DNA of 29,837 nucleotides from an uncultured Collinsella sp. (GTDB lineage Bacteria > Actinomycetota > Coriobacteriia > Coriobacteriales > Coriobacteriaceae), in contig CABUAT010000026.1 of the NCBI GenBank assembly GCA_902489665.1, forward strand, positions 1 through 29,837, read 5' to 3'. The notes under the pieces were generated by a model. The model saw only the letters and a program-made list of their open reading frames with translations. It did no database searches and had not been told where the DNA came from. Both the position numbers and the translations under genes were made by a program. Shown piece after piece: positions 23,185 through 29,837 of the stretch (position 1 is its first letter; each line of letters begins with the position of its first letter).

Positions 23185-25170
23185 ATGAAGCTCGCGCTTG
23201 CACAGATCGATATGCGCCTGGGTGATATTGAGGGCATTTGCGGCCGCATCGAGGACCAGGCTCGTCTGGCCCACGAGCGCGGGGCGCGCGTGCTGTGCGT
23301 TCCGGCTCCGCTCTTTATGGGCGCCATGCCCGGTGGCCTGGTGGGCGCTGCCGACTTTGAGCACGACGTGCTTGCCGGTTTGACTGGTGTCGCCGAGCGT
23401 ATCCAGGAGCTTGACATGATCTGCATCGTGCCCGCGGCGGTTTCGTTTGAGGGCCAGCCGCTGCTCGACTACATGATGCTCAAGGACGGTCATGTGGTGC
23501 CGGCGCGTTCGAGCATTGCCCTGCAGCGTGGCGAGAGCAACGACACCCGTTGGGCGCCGCCGGTGTTCGACGTGGACGGCGTGCGCATCGCCGTAATCTT
23601 TGACCTGGATCGCGAGCTCGAGATGCTGCCGACCGGCGTTGACCTCATTGCGTATTTCCAATTCAACGCGTTTGACATGACCGACCGCGAGACTGCCGCC
23701 ATTGCCGCCGTTCGCAGCGGCGCCTACCGTAAGATCGCATCCAAGCGCAGCGTGTGGTTTGCCTGCATGGCGCCGGTCGGTGCCTATGACGAGTCGGTGT
23801 ATACCGGCGGGTCGTTTGTACTCGACGACTGCGGCCGCGTGGTGGCCCAAGCGCCGTGTTTTGAGGAGAGCCTGCTGGTTCAGGAGATTCAACGCGGCGT
23901 GATGCTCGATGCCTTGGAAGACCACGAGCTGCCCGAGTTTCGTTCCGAGGAGTGGCTGTGGCGGGCGCTGGTGCTCGCCGTGCGCGACAACGCCCGAGCC
24001 CACGGTGCGTCGCGTGCTGTGGTGGCACTCGAGGGTGACTTGCCGTCGTCCCTGCTGGCGGCGCTGGCCGTCGACGCTCTGGGCCCGCGCAACGTGATTG
24101 GCCTGGTGCTGGGGCGCAACCGTATCTTTACGCCGGCGCAGGAAGAGGCCGAGGCTGCCCGCTGCGCCGCCGTCCGCGCCATCGCCGAGCGTTTGCACAT
24201 TCGCACCGTCGAGCGCGATGCACCGGATGCGGCGCGTGTGCTCGATCGCGACGTGTCGGCGGGCGATGCCGAGCGTCTGCGCTCGCGCACGCTGGGCCTC
24301 ATGCTGGAGGACACGGCGCTCGAGCTGGGTGCGATGGCGCTGAGCCCGCTGTCCAAAACCGAGTACGCGCTGGCGGCGCCGGCACTTTGCGGCGGCTACC
24401 AGGGCGACTTTGCGCCCTTTGGCGATGTGTACCTGTCGACGCTTGAGTTTGTGGCGCGTGTGCGCAACCGCACGTCTGCCGTGGTGCCCCAAGAGCTCGT
24501 GACGCTCAACGCGGTGGAAGATTGTATGGAGCGCGTGCTGGCGCAGGCGCTCTCGACGCTCGACGGTCCGGTCGATATGCTCGACCGCGCGGCACAGCTG
24601 CTCGGCGGGCTTGAGCCGGGTGAGGTCGATGGCGCGCTCGAGGCGCACGTGGACCGCAATCGAGCTTTCGACGACATCCCGATGGCCGCTGGCAAGCCTG
24701 AGGCTTGCTCGCTGCTGCTGATGCTCGTTCGACAGGGTGAGACTGCCCGCCGCATGTTGCCGATGGCGCCGATCGTCTCGGCCCGTTCGTTTGCCGAGCG
24801 TGCCTGGCCGTATATGCTCGCGTGGTCCGACCTGGGGCTTAACGGCAAGGAGCGTATGACGGTCGATTCGCTGGCGCGCGCCGAGGTGCGCCGTTTTGCT
24901 GACGAGGATACGAGCGAGCGCGTGCGAAACGAGATGATGGGCGTGCTGGGCGAGCTACTGGGTATTTCGCCCGAGCAGATGGAGGAGCTGCGCTCTGAGG
25001 ACGGTCAGCGTCGTTTGCATGAGGGAATGAAAAAGTTCGAGGGCGAGGTTCAGGACGCCATCGATAAGATGATGGGCGGCCAGGGCGGACCGCAGGGTGG
25101 GCCTCAGGGTGGTCCGATGCCGCATCCGCCGGTTGATCCCCGACAGTTCCCATTCTTCTCGCAGAACTAA
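23185..25170 (+). CDS. Degenerate NadE-like protein (nitrilase + NAD-synthetase folds)
   Basis: A 661-residue protein laid out like glutamine-dependent NAD+ synthetase, with an N-terminal carbon-nitrogen hydrolase domain (1-240) and a C-terminal synthetase-like domain (255-620). Scaffold matches include MKLALAQIDMRLGDI (1-15), TGGSFVLDDCGRVVAQAP (208-224), LLAALAVDALGPRNVIG (290-306) and the YQGDFAPFGDVY segment (405-416). The catalytic elements are missing. The hydrolase Glu region reads VPAPLF (39-44), the Lys region ARSSIAL (107-113), and the Cys region VIFDLDRE (137-144). The PP-loop SGGxDS reads EGDLPSS (283-289). The tail (631-661) is Gly/Gln/Pro-rich with GGPQGGPQGGP. The frame is intact, so this is probably a selected pseudoenzyme with a structural, binding or regulatory role, not a decaying gene. 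GAAAGGG (23171-23177) precedes the ATG. Confidence 0.75.
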   Translation: MKLALAQIDMRLGDIEGICGRIEDQARLAHERGARVLCVPAPLFMGAMPGGLVGAADFEHDVLAGLTGVAERIQELDMICIVPAAVSFEGQPLLDYMMLKDGHVVPARSSIALQRGESNDTRWAPPVFDVDGVRIAVIFDLDRELEMLPTGVDLIAYFQFNAFDMTDRETAAIAAVRSGAYRKIASKRSVWFACMAPVGAYDESVYTGGSFVLDDCGRVVAQAPCFEESLLVQEIQRGVMLDALEDHELPEFRSEEWLWRALVLAVRDNARAHGASRAVVALEGDLPSSLLAALAVDALGPRNVIGLVLGRNRIFTPAQEEAEAARCAAVRAIAERLHIRTVERDAPDAARVLDRDVSAGDAERLRSRTLGLMLEDTALELGAMALSPLSKTEYALAAPALCGGYQGDFAPFGDVYLSTLEFVARVRNRTSAVVPQELVTLNAVEDCMERVLAQALSTLDGPVDMLDRAAQLLGGLEPGEVDGALEAHVDRNRAFDDIPMAAGKPEACSLLLMLVRQGETARRMLPMAPIVSARSFAERAWPYMLAWSDLGLNGKERMTVDSLARAEVRRFADEDTSERVRNEMMGVLGELLGISPEQMEELRSEDGQRRLHEGMKKFEGEVQDAIDKMMGGQGGPQGGPQGGPMPHPPVDPRQFPFFSQN

Positions 25171-25238
25171 ACTGGGGATGGGATTCGCTGCCAACCCCGA
25201 TACTTCAACTAAGCATCTTGACCCCGTTGTGTTATTCT

Positions 25239-25252
25239 AGAACAGACGTTCG
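25239..25252 (+). promoter_or_regulatory. LexA (SOS) box upstream of ruvCAB
   Basis: AGAACAGACGTTCG matches the Gram-positive/actinobacterial LexA consensus CGAAC-RNRY-GTTCG at every constrained position except the first. It lies 55 nt before the ruvC start and overlaps a possible -10 (TATTCT 25233-25238 or TAGAAC 25238-25243), with TTGACC at 25218. This indicates DNA-damage induction of ruvCAB. Confidence 0.75.
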
Positions 25253-25307
25253 TGAATGATGCGCGGGGCCTTGCCTTGTGCTGTGCTGGTGACGAGGGGA
25301 GGTTGGC

Positions 25308-25829
25308 TTGGTTATCTTGGGCATTGACCCCGGTTTGGCCCATACGGGTTGGGGGATTATCGAGGAGCGGCGTGGCGAGGTTCGCTGCCGTGCCTACGGT
25401 TGCATCGAGACCAGCGCGGGCAGCCCGCTCGCGGTGCGCCTGTCGCATATCGCCCGTGACCTTAAGGATGTCGTCGAGCGTTATCGACCCGACACGGCTG
25501 CTGTCGAGAGCATCTACTTTGGCGCCAACGTTCGTTCGGCCATCCCCACGGCGCATGCCCGCGGTGCCGCGCTCGTGGCGCTTTCGGAGTGCGCGCTCGA
25601 GATTGGCGAGTACACGCCCATGCAGATCAAACAGGCTGTGGTGGGCACCGGCGCCGCGGACAAGCGGCAGGTCGCCTACATGGTACGCACGCTAACACAG
25701 CTCGACCACGACCCGCATCCCGACCATGCCGCCGATGCCCTGGCCTGCGCCATCTGCCACGTAAACCTCAGCCGCACCCGCGCACTCACCGGTGGCGAGT
25801 TCTATCAACAGAGAGGAACCGGATACTGA
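25308..25829 (+). CDS. ruvC: Holliday junction resolvase RuvC
   Basis: A 173-residue endonuclease that cuts Holliday junctions symmetrically, working with RuvAB. The RNase H-fold catalytic residues are D7 (GIDPG), E67 (AVESIYFG), H140 and D143 (HAADALACAICH). His at the third position is as in the Thermus enzyme. The start is a TTG at 25308, supported by GAGGGGAGG (25294-25302) at 5-nt spacing; no ATG or GTG fits. It is the first gene of a tight ruvC-ruvA-ruvB operon; its TGA overlaps the ruvA ATG by one base. Confidence 0.95.
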   Translation: MVILGIDPGLAHTGWGIIEERRGEVRCRAYGCIETSAGSPLAVRLSHIARDLKDVVERYRPDTAAVESIYFGANVRSAIPTAHARGAALVALSECALEIGEYTPMQIKQAVVGTGAADKRQVAYMVRTLTQLDHDPHPDHAADALACAICHVNLSRTRALTGGEFYQQRGTGY

Positions 25830-26449
25830 TGATTTCCCAGCTCCACGGAACGCTTGTCGAGGCCACGATGAGCTCGGCCGTCGTCGATGTGTCGGGCGTT
25901 GGCTTTGAGCTCGGCATCTCGGGCAGCACTGCGGCCACGTTGCCGACGCCCGGCGGCGAGGTCCGCTTCTACACGCGTATGCAGGTGCGCGAGGACGCCA
26001 TGACACTTTTCGGTTTTTCCTCAAAGGATGAGCGCACGATGTTCGACCGGCTCGTGTCCGTCTCGGGCGTTGGCCCGCGCTTGGCGCTCGCCGTGCTTTC
26101 CACCTATACCGTGGGGCAGCTGTATTCGCTGGTGATGGCCGAGGACGACAAGGGCATGGCCAAGGTACCCGGTGTGGGCAAAAAGACAGCTCAGCGCCTG
26201 ATCCTGGAACTCAAGAGCACCTTTGCCAAGGATAAGGGCTTTGTGCCGGTCGACGTGATTCCCGGCCAGGTTGCGATGCCGGTTCCTGCCGCCGCTCCTT
26301 CGGCGATCGATGATGCCCGTGCGGCACTCCTTTCCATGGGTTTTAGTCCGCAGGAGACCGATGTTGCCCTGAGCGGGTATGATGGGCAGAATATGCGTGT
26401 CGAGGATCTGCTCGGCGCGGCGCTTAAGCGACTCGGAATGGATGCGTGA
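25829..26449 (+). CDS. ruvA: Holliday junction branch-migration protein RuvA
   Basis: A 206-residue protein that binds four-way junctions as a tetramer and loads RuvB. Residues 1-62 form the OB-fold domain, starting MISQLHGTL. The two helix-hairpin-helix motifs are VSVSGVGPRLALAVL (76-90) and MAKVPGVGKKTAQRLILEL (110-128). A flexible Pro/Ala linker lies near 145-160, and the RuvB-binding C-terminal domain at about 160-206. Length is normal. The ATG shares its A with the ruvC stop codon; GAGAGGAA (25811-25818) is 10 nt upstream. It also overlaps ruvB. Confidence 0.97.
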   Translation: MISQLHGTLVEATMSSAVVDVSGVGFELGISGSTAATLPTPGGEVRFYTRMQVREDAMTLFGFSSKDERTMFDRLVSVSGVGPRLALAVLSTYTVGQLYSLVMAEDDKGMAKVPGVGKKTAQRLILELKSTFAKDKGFVPVDVIPGQVAMPVPAAAPSAIDDARAALLSMGFSPQETDVALSGYDGQNMRVEDLLGAALKRLGMDA

Positions 26450-27516
26450 TGTGGGAAGCCGATGACTCTCAGGACTTGTGGGCGACGCCCGGTAACTCGC
26501 CGGCGGCATCCATGGCGCACGGCGAGCGCATGGTGGGCTCGGAGCTGACGGCCGAGGATCTCGATGTCGACCGCACTTTGCGCCCTCAGCGCCTGGACGA
26601 TTACTGCGGCCAGGAGCACATCAAGCAGAGCCTGCGCGTGTTGATCGAAGCGGCGCAGAGCCGTGGCGAGACGCTCGACCACGTGATCTTCTCGGGTCCT
26701 CCGGGCCTGGGCAAGACCACGCTGGCCACCGTTATCGCCAACGAGCTGGGCGCTCAGATCAAGACCACGAGTGGCCCTGCCATCGCGCGCACGGGCGACC
26801 TGGCGGCCATCCTTACTAACTTGCAGCCGGGCGATGTGCTGTTTATCGACGAGATCCACCGCCTCAACCGTTCGGTCGAGGAGGTCCTGTACCCCGCGAT
26901 GGAGGACTTTGCCCTCGATATCGTGATTGGCAAGGGTCCGGCGGCGCGCTCGATTCGCCTGGATATCCCCAAGTTTACGCTGGTGGCGGCAACGACCCGC
27001 TCAGGCATGTTGACCGGCCCGTTGCGCGACCGCTTTGGCATTTCATATCGCCTGGATTACTACACGGTCGAGGAGCTCGCGCAGATTGTGACGCGCTCGG
27101 CGACTATCCTGGGCGTGACGATCGACCATCCCAGTGCACTCGAGATCGGCTCGCGTTCGCGCGGCACGCCACGTCTTGCCAACCGTCTGCTCAAGCGCGT
27201 GCGCGATTACGCACAGGTGCGCGGCAACGGCCCCATCGAGCTCGATATCTGTCGCCAGGCGCTCGAGTTCTTCGAGATCGACGAGCTCGGTCTGGACTGG
27301 ATGGATATTCGCATTTTGGAGACGCTCGCCAAGACGTTCTCCGGTCGCGCCGTGGGGCTTACGACCCTTGCCAGCGCGGTGGGCGAGGACCCGGGCACGC
27401 TCGAGGATGTCTATGAGCCCTATTTGCTGCAGTGCGGATTGATGATTCGTACGCCGCAGGGCCGTCAGGCAACCCTCCGCACCTTTGAGCACCTGGGGAT
27501 TGAACCTACCGTTTAG
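26449..27516 (+). CDS. ruvB: Holliday junction branch-migration ATPase RuvB
   Basis: A 355-residue AAA+ hexameric motor that drives branch migration with RuvA. It carries Walker A GPPGLGKT (83-90), Walker B LFIDEIHRL (131-139), sensor-1 AATTRSGML, the arginine-finger region RDRFG, and the winged-helix end with TPQGRQATLRTFEHLG. The ATG at 26449 overlaps the ruvA TGA by one base, the same arrangement as ruvC/ruvA. A GTG at 26446 and internal ATGs at 26512 and 26530 are alternatives. The first 25-30 residues are longer than in many RuvB proteins and have no clear ribosome site, so the true start is the least certain point. No terminator hairpin is evident after it. Confidence 0.95.
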   Translation: MWEADDSQDLWATPGNSPAASMAHGERMVGSELTAEDLDVDRTLRPQRLDDYCGQEHIKQSLRVLIEAAQSRGETLDHVIFSGPPGLGKTTLATVIANELGAQIKTTSGPAIARTGDLAAILTNLQPGDVLFIDEIHRLNRSVEEVLYPAMEDFALDIVIGKGPAARSIRLDIPKFTLVAATTRSGMLTGPLRDRFGISYRLDYYTVEELAQIVTRSATILGVTIDHPSALEIGSRSRGTPRLANRLLKRVRDYAQVRGNGPIELDICRQALEFFEIDELGLDWMDIRILETLAKTFSGRAVGLTTLASAVGEDPGTLEDVYEPYLLQCGLMIRTPQGRQATLRTFEHLGIEPTV

Positions 27517-27614
27517 GGCGTTTTGTTTTGGCGGGCTGTTGGACTATCGCTGGGCATCGGGTAAACATATCGCCGTTCATCGGTTATGGGCGTTTTACTA
27601 TTGCGCGCCCGTGC

Positions 27615-27620
27615 TATGCT
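27615..27620 (+). promoter_or_regulatory. Candidate extended -10 of fhs
   Basis: TGCTATGCT (-10 hexamer 27615-27620), 40 nt before the start. TTTTAC at 27593 (16-nt spacing) is a weak -35. The resulting leader of roughly 35 nt is too short for a tetrahydrofolate riboswitch. Confidence 0.45.
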
Positions 27621-27660
27621 GAATTGGTCTTTTTCTCATTCGGTAACGAAAGGACCGCCC

Positions 27661-29328
27661 ATGCCTACTGACATCGAAATCGCACGTTCTGTCACGCCGC
27701 TGCCTATTACCGAGGTGGCCAAGAACGCCGGCGTCGACGTTAAGCACCTTATTCCGTACGGCTTCGACAAGGCTAAGGTCGACTATTCACTGCTCAACGA
27801 GCCGACTGATCACCAGGCCAAGCTCGTCCTCGTGACCGCTATCAACCCAACGCCTGCGGGCGAGGGCAAGACCACCACGACCATCGGTCTGGCCGATGGC
27901 CTGCGTCGTCGCGGTATCAAGAGCGCCGTGGCCCTGCGTGAGCCTTCGCTCGGTCCCGTCTTTGGCGTCAAGGGCGGTGCCGCTGGCGGCGGTTGGGCCC
28001 AGGTCATTCCCATGGAGGACATCAACCTGCACTTTACCGGCGACTTCCATGCCATCGGTGCTGCCAACAACCTGCTGGCCGCCATGCTCGATAACCACAT
28101 CCAGCAGGGCAATCAGCTCGGTATTGACGTTAAGCGCATCACCTGGAAGCGCGTCGTCGACATGAACGACCGTCAGCTGCGCCATGTTATCGATGGCATT
28201 GGCGGTAAGGCCCAGGGCGTGCCGCGCGAGGACGGCTTCGATATCACCGTCGCCTCCGAGGTCATGGCAATCCTGTGCCTGTCTACGAGCATTAACGACC
28301 TCAAGGAGCGCCTGGGCGAGATCGTCGTCGGCTATAGCTTTGCCGGTGAGCCCGTCCGTGCCCGCGACCTTAAGGCCCAGGGTGCCATGGCCGCGTTGCT
28401 TAAGGACGCGCTCAAGCCCAACCTGGTCCAGACGCTCGAGGGCACGCCCGCGTTTGTTCACGGCGGTCCCTTCGCCAACATTGCCCACGGCTGCAACTCC
28501 ATCATGGCCACGCGTATGGCGATGCGCTTTGGCGATGTAGCCATTACCGAGGCCGGTTTCGGTGCCGATCTGGGCGCCGAGAAATTCCTCGACATCAAGT
28601 GCCGCATGACGGGCGTTCGTCCCAGCGCCGTCGTGATCGTCGCGACCGCTCGTGCGCTGAAGTACAACGGTGGCGTCGCCAAGGCCGATCTCAACGAGGA
28701 GAACCTCGAGGCACTCAAGGCTGGCATGCCCAACCTGCTGCGTCACGTCGACAACATCCAGAACGTTTATGGTCTGCCCTGCGTGGTCGCCATCAACCGC
28801 TTCCCGACGGACACCGAGGCCGAGCTTGCGCTCATCGAGTCCGAGTGCCAGAAGCTGGGCGTCAATGTGAAGCTATCCGAGGTCTGGGCCAAGGGTGGCG
28901 AGGGCGCACTCGAGCTGGCCGATGAGGTCATGCGTTTGATTGAGCAGCCGAGCGAGCTCAAGTTTGCCTACGAGGACGGCGCTGATGTCGCTGATGCCCT
29001 CGAGGCCGTTGCCACCAAGGTCTACCGCGCCGATGGCGTTGACTTTACGCCGGCCGCCAAGCGCCAGCTCGCCGAGCTGCGCGAGAATGGCTTTGGCAAC
29101 CTGCCGGTGTGCGTCGCCAAGACGCAGTACAGCTTTAGCGACAACGCCAAGGCCCTGGGCGCTCCCGAGAACTTCCGCATCACCGTGCGTGAGCTCAAGG
29201 TTTCTGCCGGCGCCCACTTTGTGGTCGCGCTGACCGGCAGTGTTCTGACCATGCCGGGTCTGCCCAAGGTGCCCGCGGCCGAAAACATCGACGTCGACAA
29301 CGACGGCAACATCACCGGCCTGTTCTAA
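27661..29328 (+). CDS. fhs: Formate-tetrahydrofolate ligase
   Basis: A 555-residue cytosolic enzyme that makes 10-formyl-THF from formate, THF and ATP, feeding purine and one-carbon metabolism. Its length is standard for the monofunctional bacterial enzyme. The phosphate-binding loop TPAGEGKTTTT is at 64-74. EPSLGPVFGVKGGAAGGG and AITEAGFGADLGAEKFLDIKC are characteristic family segments. GAAAGGA (27647-27653) precedes the ATG at 27661 by 7 nt; an earlier in-frame start at 27586 lies upstream of the likely promoter. The gene is followed by a strong terminator. No acetyl-CoA synthase genes are present, so acetogenesis cannot be inferred. Confidence 0.97.
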   Translation: MPTDIEIARSVTPLPITEVAKNAGVDVKHLIPYGFDKAKVDYSLLNEPTDHQAKLVLVTAINPTPAGEGKTTTTIGLADGLRRRGIKSAVALREPSLGPVFGVKGGAAGGGWAQVIPMEDINLHFTGDFHAIGAANNLLAAMLDNHIQQGNQLGIDVKRITWKRVVDMNDRQLRHVIDGIGGKAQGVPREDGFDITVASEVMAILCLSTSINDLKERLGEIVVGYSFAGEPVRARDLKAQGAMAALLKDALKPNLVQTLEGTPAFVHGGPFANIAHGCNSIMATRMAMRFGDVAITEAGFGADLGAEKFLDIKCRMTGVRPSAVVIVATARALKYNGGVAKADLNEENLEALKAGMPNLLRHVDNIQNVYGLPCVVAINRFPTDTEAELALIESECQKLGVNVKLSEVWAKGGEGALELADEVMRLIEQPSELKFAYEDGADVADALEAVATKVYRADGVDFTPAAKRQLAELRENGFGNLPVCVAKTQYSFSDNAKALGAPENFRITVRELKVSAGAHFVVALTGSVLTMPGLPKVPAAENIDVDNDGNITGLF

Positions 29329-29355
29329 GCCTGCTGTCCATAGCTGCTAGCCCGT

Positions 29356-29389
29356 CCCGCCGCGCCCACAAGGCACGGCGGGGCTTTTT
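29356..29389 (+). terminator. Rho-independent terminator of fhs
   Basis: An 11-position stem with one A-C mismatch (29356-29366 with 29372-29382), a 5-nt loop and TTTTT. Its 3' half GCACGGCGGGGCTTTTTG is identical to that of the fucO terminator. Confidence 0.88.
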
Positions 29390-29456
29390 GATCCTTAGGC
29401 CCGCGCATGTCTTGTAGATACCGACGGACTCTGCCCATCATAGGCTTTTGCGCGGG

Positions 29457-29462
29457 TAGAAT
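29457..29462 (+). promoter_or_regulatory. Candidate -10 of the last gene
   Basis: TAGAAT after GCGGG, 45 nt before the start codon. No clear -35. Confidence 0.35.
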
Positions 29463-29507
29463 GCATGGATAACTTGAGGCTCACGCGCGACGGAAAGGAA
29501 TCGTTGC

Positions 29508-29837
29508 ATGGATCAGGACAAGACAACCGTGATGGGCGGCTACGGTTCCGCGCAGGCTGGCGATAGTGCCGATGCGACCCGCGCTGTTCCCAACCCCGGT
29601 TATACCGACCCCGCCGCGACGCAGCCTTCTGCCGAGCCCACACGAGTTATGGGCTATGGCGACGCGGCGCAGGACCCTTACGCTGCATCTTTGCAAAGCC
29701 CCTATGGCAACGCGGCGGCAGACCCGTTTGATTACGCGCCGCAGGATTCTTATGCCGCCTCGACGCCGAATCCCTATGATGACCTGCCGCAGAATCCCAT
29801 TCCGCAGCCTCAGCAGACGACGTATATGCCTCGCACG
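29508..29837 (+). CDS. Partial unknown protein, Pro/Gln/Ala/Tyr-rich N-terminus
   Basis: The first 110 codons of a gene that runs off the window with no stop. GGAAAGGAA (29492-29500) lies 7 nt before the ATG. The visible part is low-complexity and presumably disordered. It has two similar motifs, TTVMGGYG (6-13) and TRVMGYGD (45-52), then loosely repeated units such as DPYAAS, SPYGNAAADPF, SYAAS and NPYDDL. There is no signal peptide or membrane segment in this portion. Such tails often precede a membrane or folded domain, and the repeated Thr-x-VMG could be phosphorylation sites, but nothing here establishes a function. I do not recognise the gene. Confidence 0.75.
   Translation, partial: MDQDKTTVMGGYGSAQAGDSADATRAVPNPGYTDPAATQPSAEPTRVMGYGDAAQDPYAASLQSPYGNAAADPFDYAPQDSYAASTPNPYDDLPQNPIPQPQQTTYMPRT

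Noticed and set aside
27517..27660. Tetrahydrofolate riboswitch upstream of fhs
   Set aside because: The predicted leader is about 35 nt, and no two-stem junction with the expected conserved core is visible.

Overview
The window is a GC-rich, densely coded bacterial chromosome segment. It is most likely from an obligately anaerobic member of the Coriobacteriia (Actinomycetota), and Collinsella or a close relative is my best guess. That assignment is inference from GC content, codon use, gene content (a one-iron superoxide reductase, formate-THF ligase, a TrpR-like YerC regulator) and general protein similarity recalled from memory. No database was searched. I see no prophage, insertion sequence, CRISPR array, rRNA or tRNA. 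Almost everything is core chromosome; the accessory-like material is confined to intergenic palindromic repeats.

Layout. 250-2298 (+): a YoaK/DUF1275 membrane protein and a FucO-type iron alcohol dehydrogenase, each closed by a strong terminator. 2299-2902: about 600 bp without a credible gene, rich in inverted repeats. 2903-3946 (+): an M42 metallo-aminopeptidase. It converges on mnmA (4083-5183, -), with a 63-bp palindromic repeat between them. cysK (5364-6302, -) lies upstream of mnmA and is divergent from an Rrf2-family regulator (6556-6984, +), forming a compact sulfur/cysteine and tRNA-thiolation neighbourhood. Next come a YvlD-like membrane protein (7126-7491, -) and a YerC/TrpR-like regulator (7816-8115, +) preceded by a candidate 16-codon, two-tryptophan leader ORF.

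8336-27516 (+) is a long genome-maintenance block: addB-like and addA-like helicase-nuclease subunits, DNA polymerase III alpha (dnaE), a SWIM/SNF2 helicase, a small superoxide reductase, a full-length but catalytically degenerate NadE-like protein, and ruvC-ruvA-ruvB. The ruv genes overlap by single bases and sit behind a near-consensus LexA (SOS) box. The block covers double-strand-break resection (AddAB), Holliday-junction branch migration and resolution (RuvABC), replication (DnaE), remodelling (SNF2) and superoxide removal. fhs (27661-29328, +) follows. The window ends inside a new gene encoding a Pro/Gln/Ala/Tyr-rich N-terminus.

The most interesting points are: (i) the NadE-like protein that has lost the visible signature residues of both its glutaminase and synthetase domains yet keeps an intact 661-codon frame; (ii) two copies of a 63-bp palindromic element in opposite orientations with a constant 17-nt loop, plus an unrelated 89-bp palindrome; (iii) the Trp-containing leader ORF before the TrpR-like gene; (iv) the SOS box of ruvCAB; and (v) an insertion in the PHP domain of DnaE.
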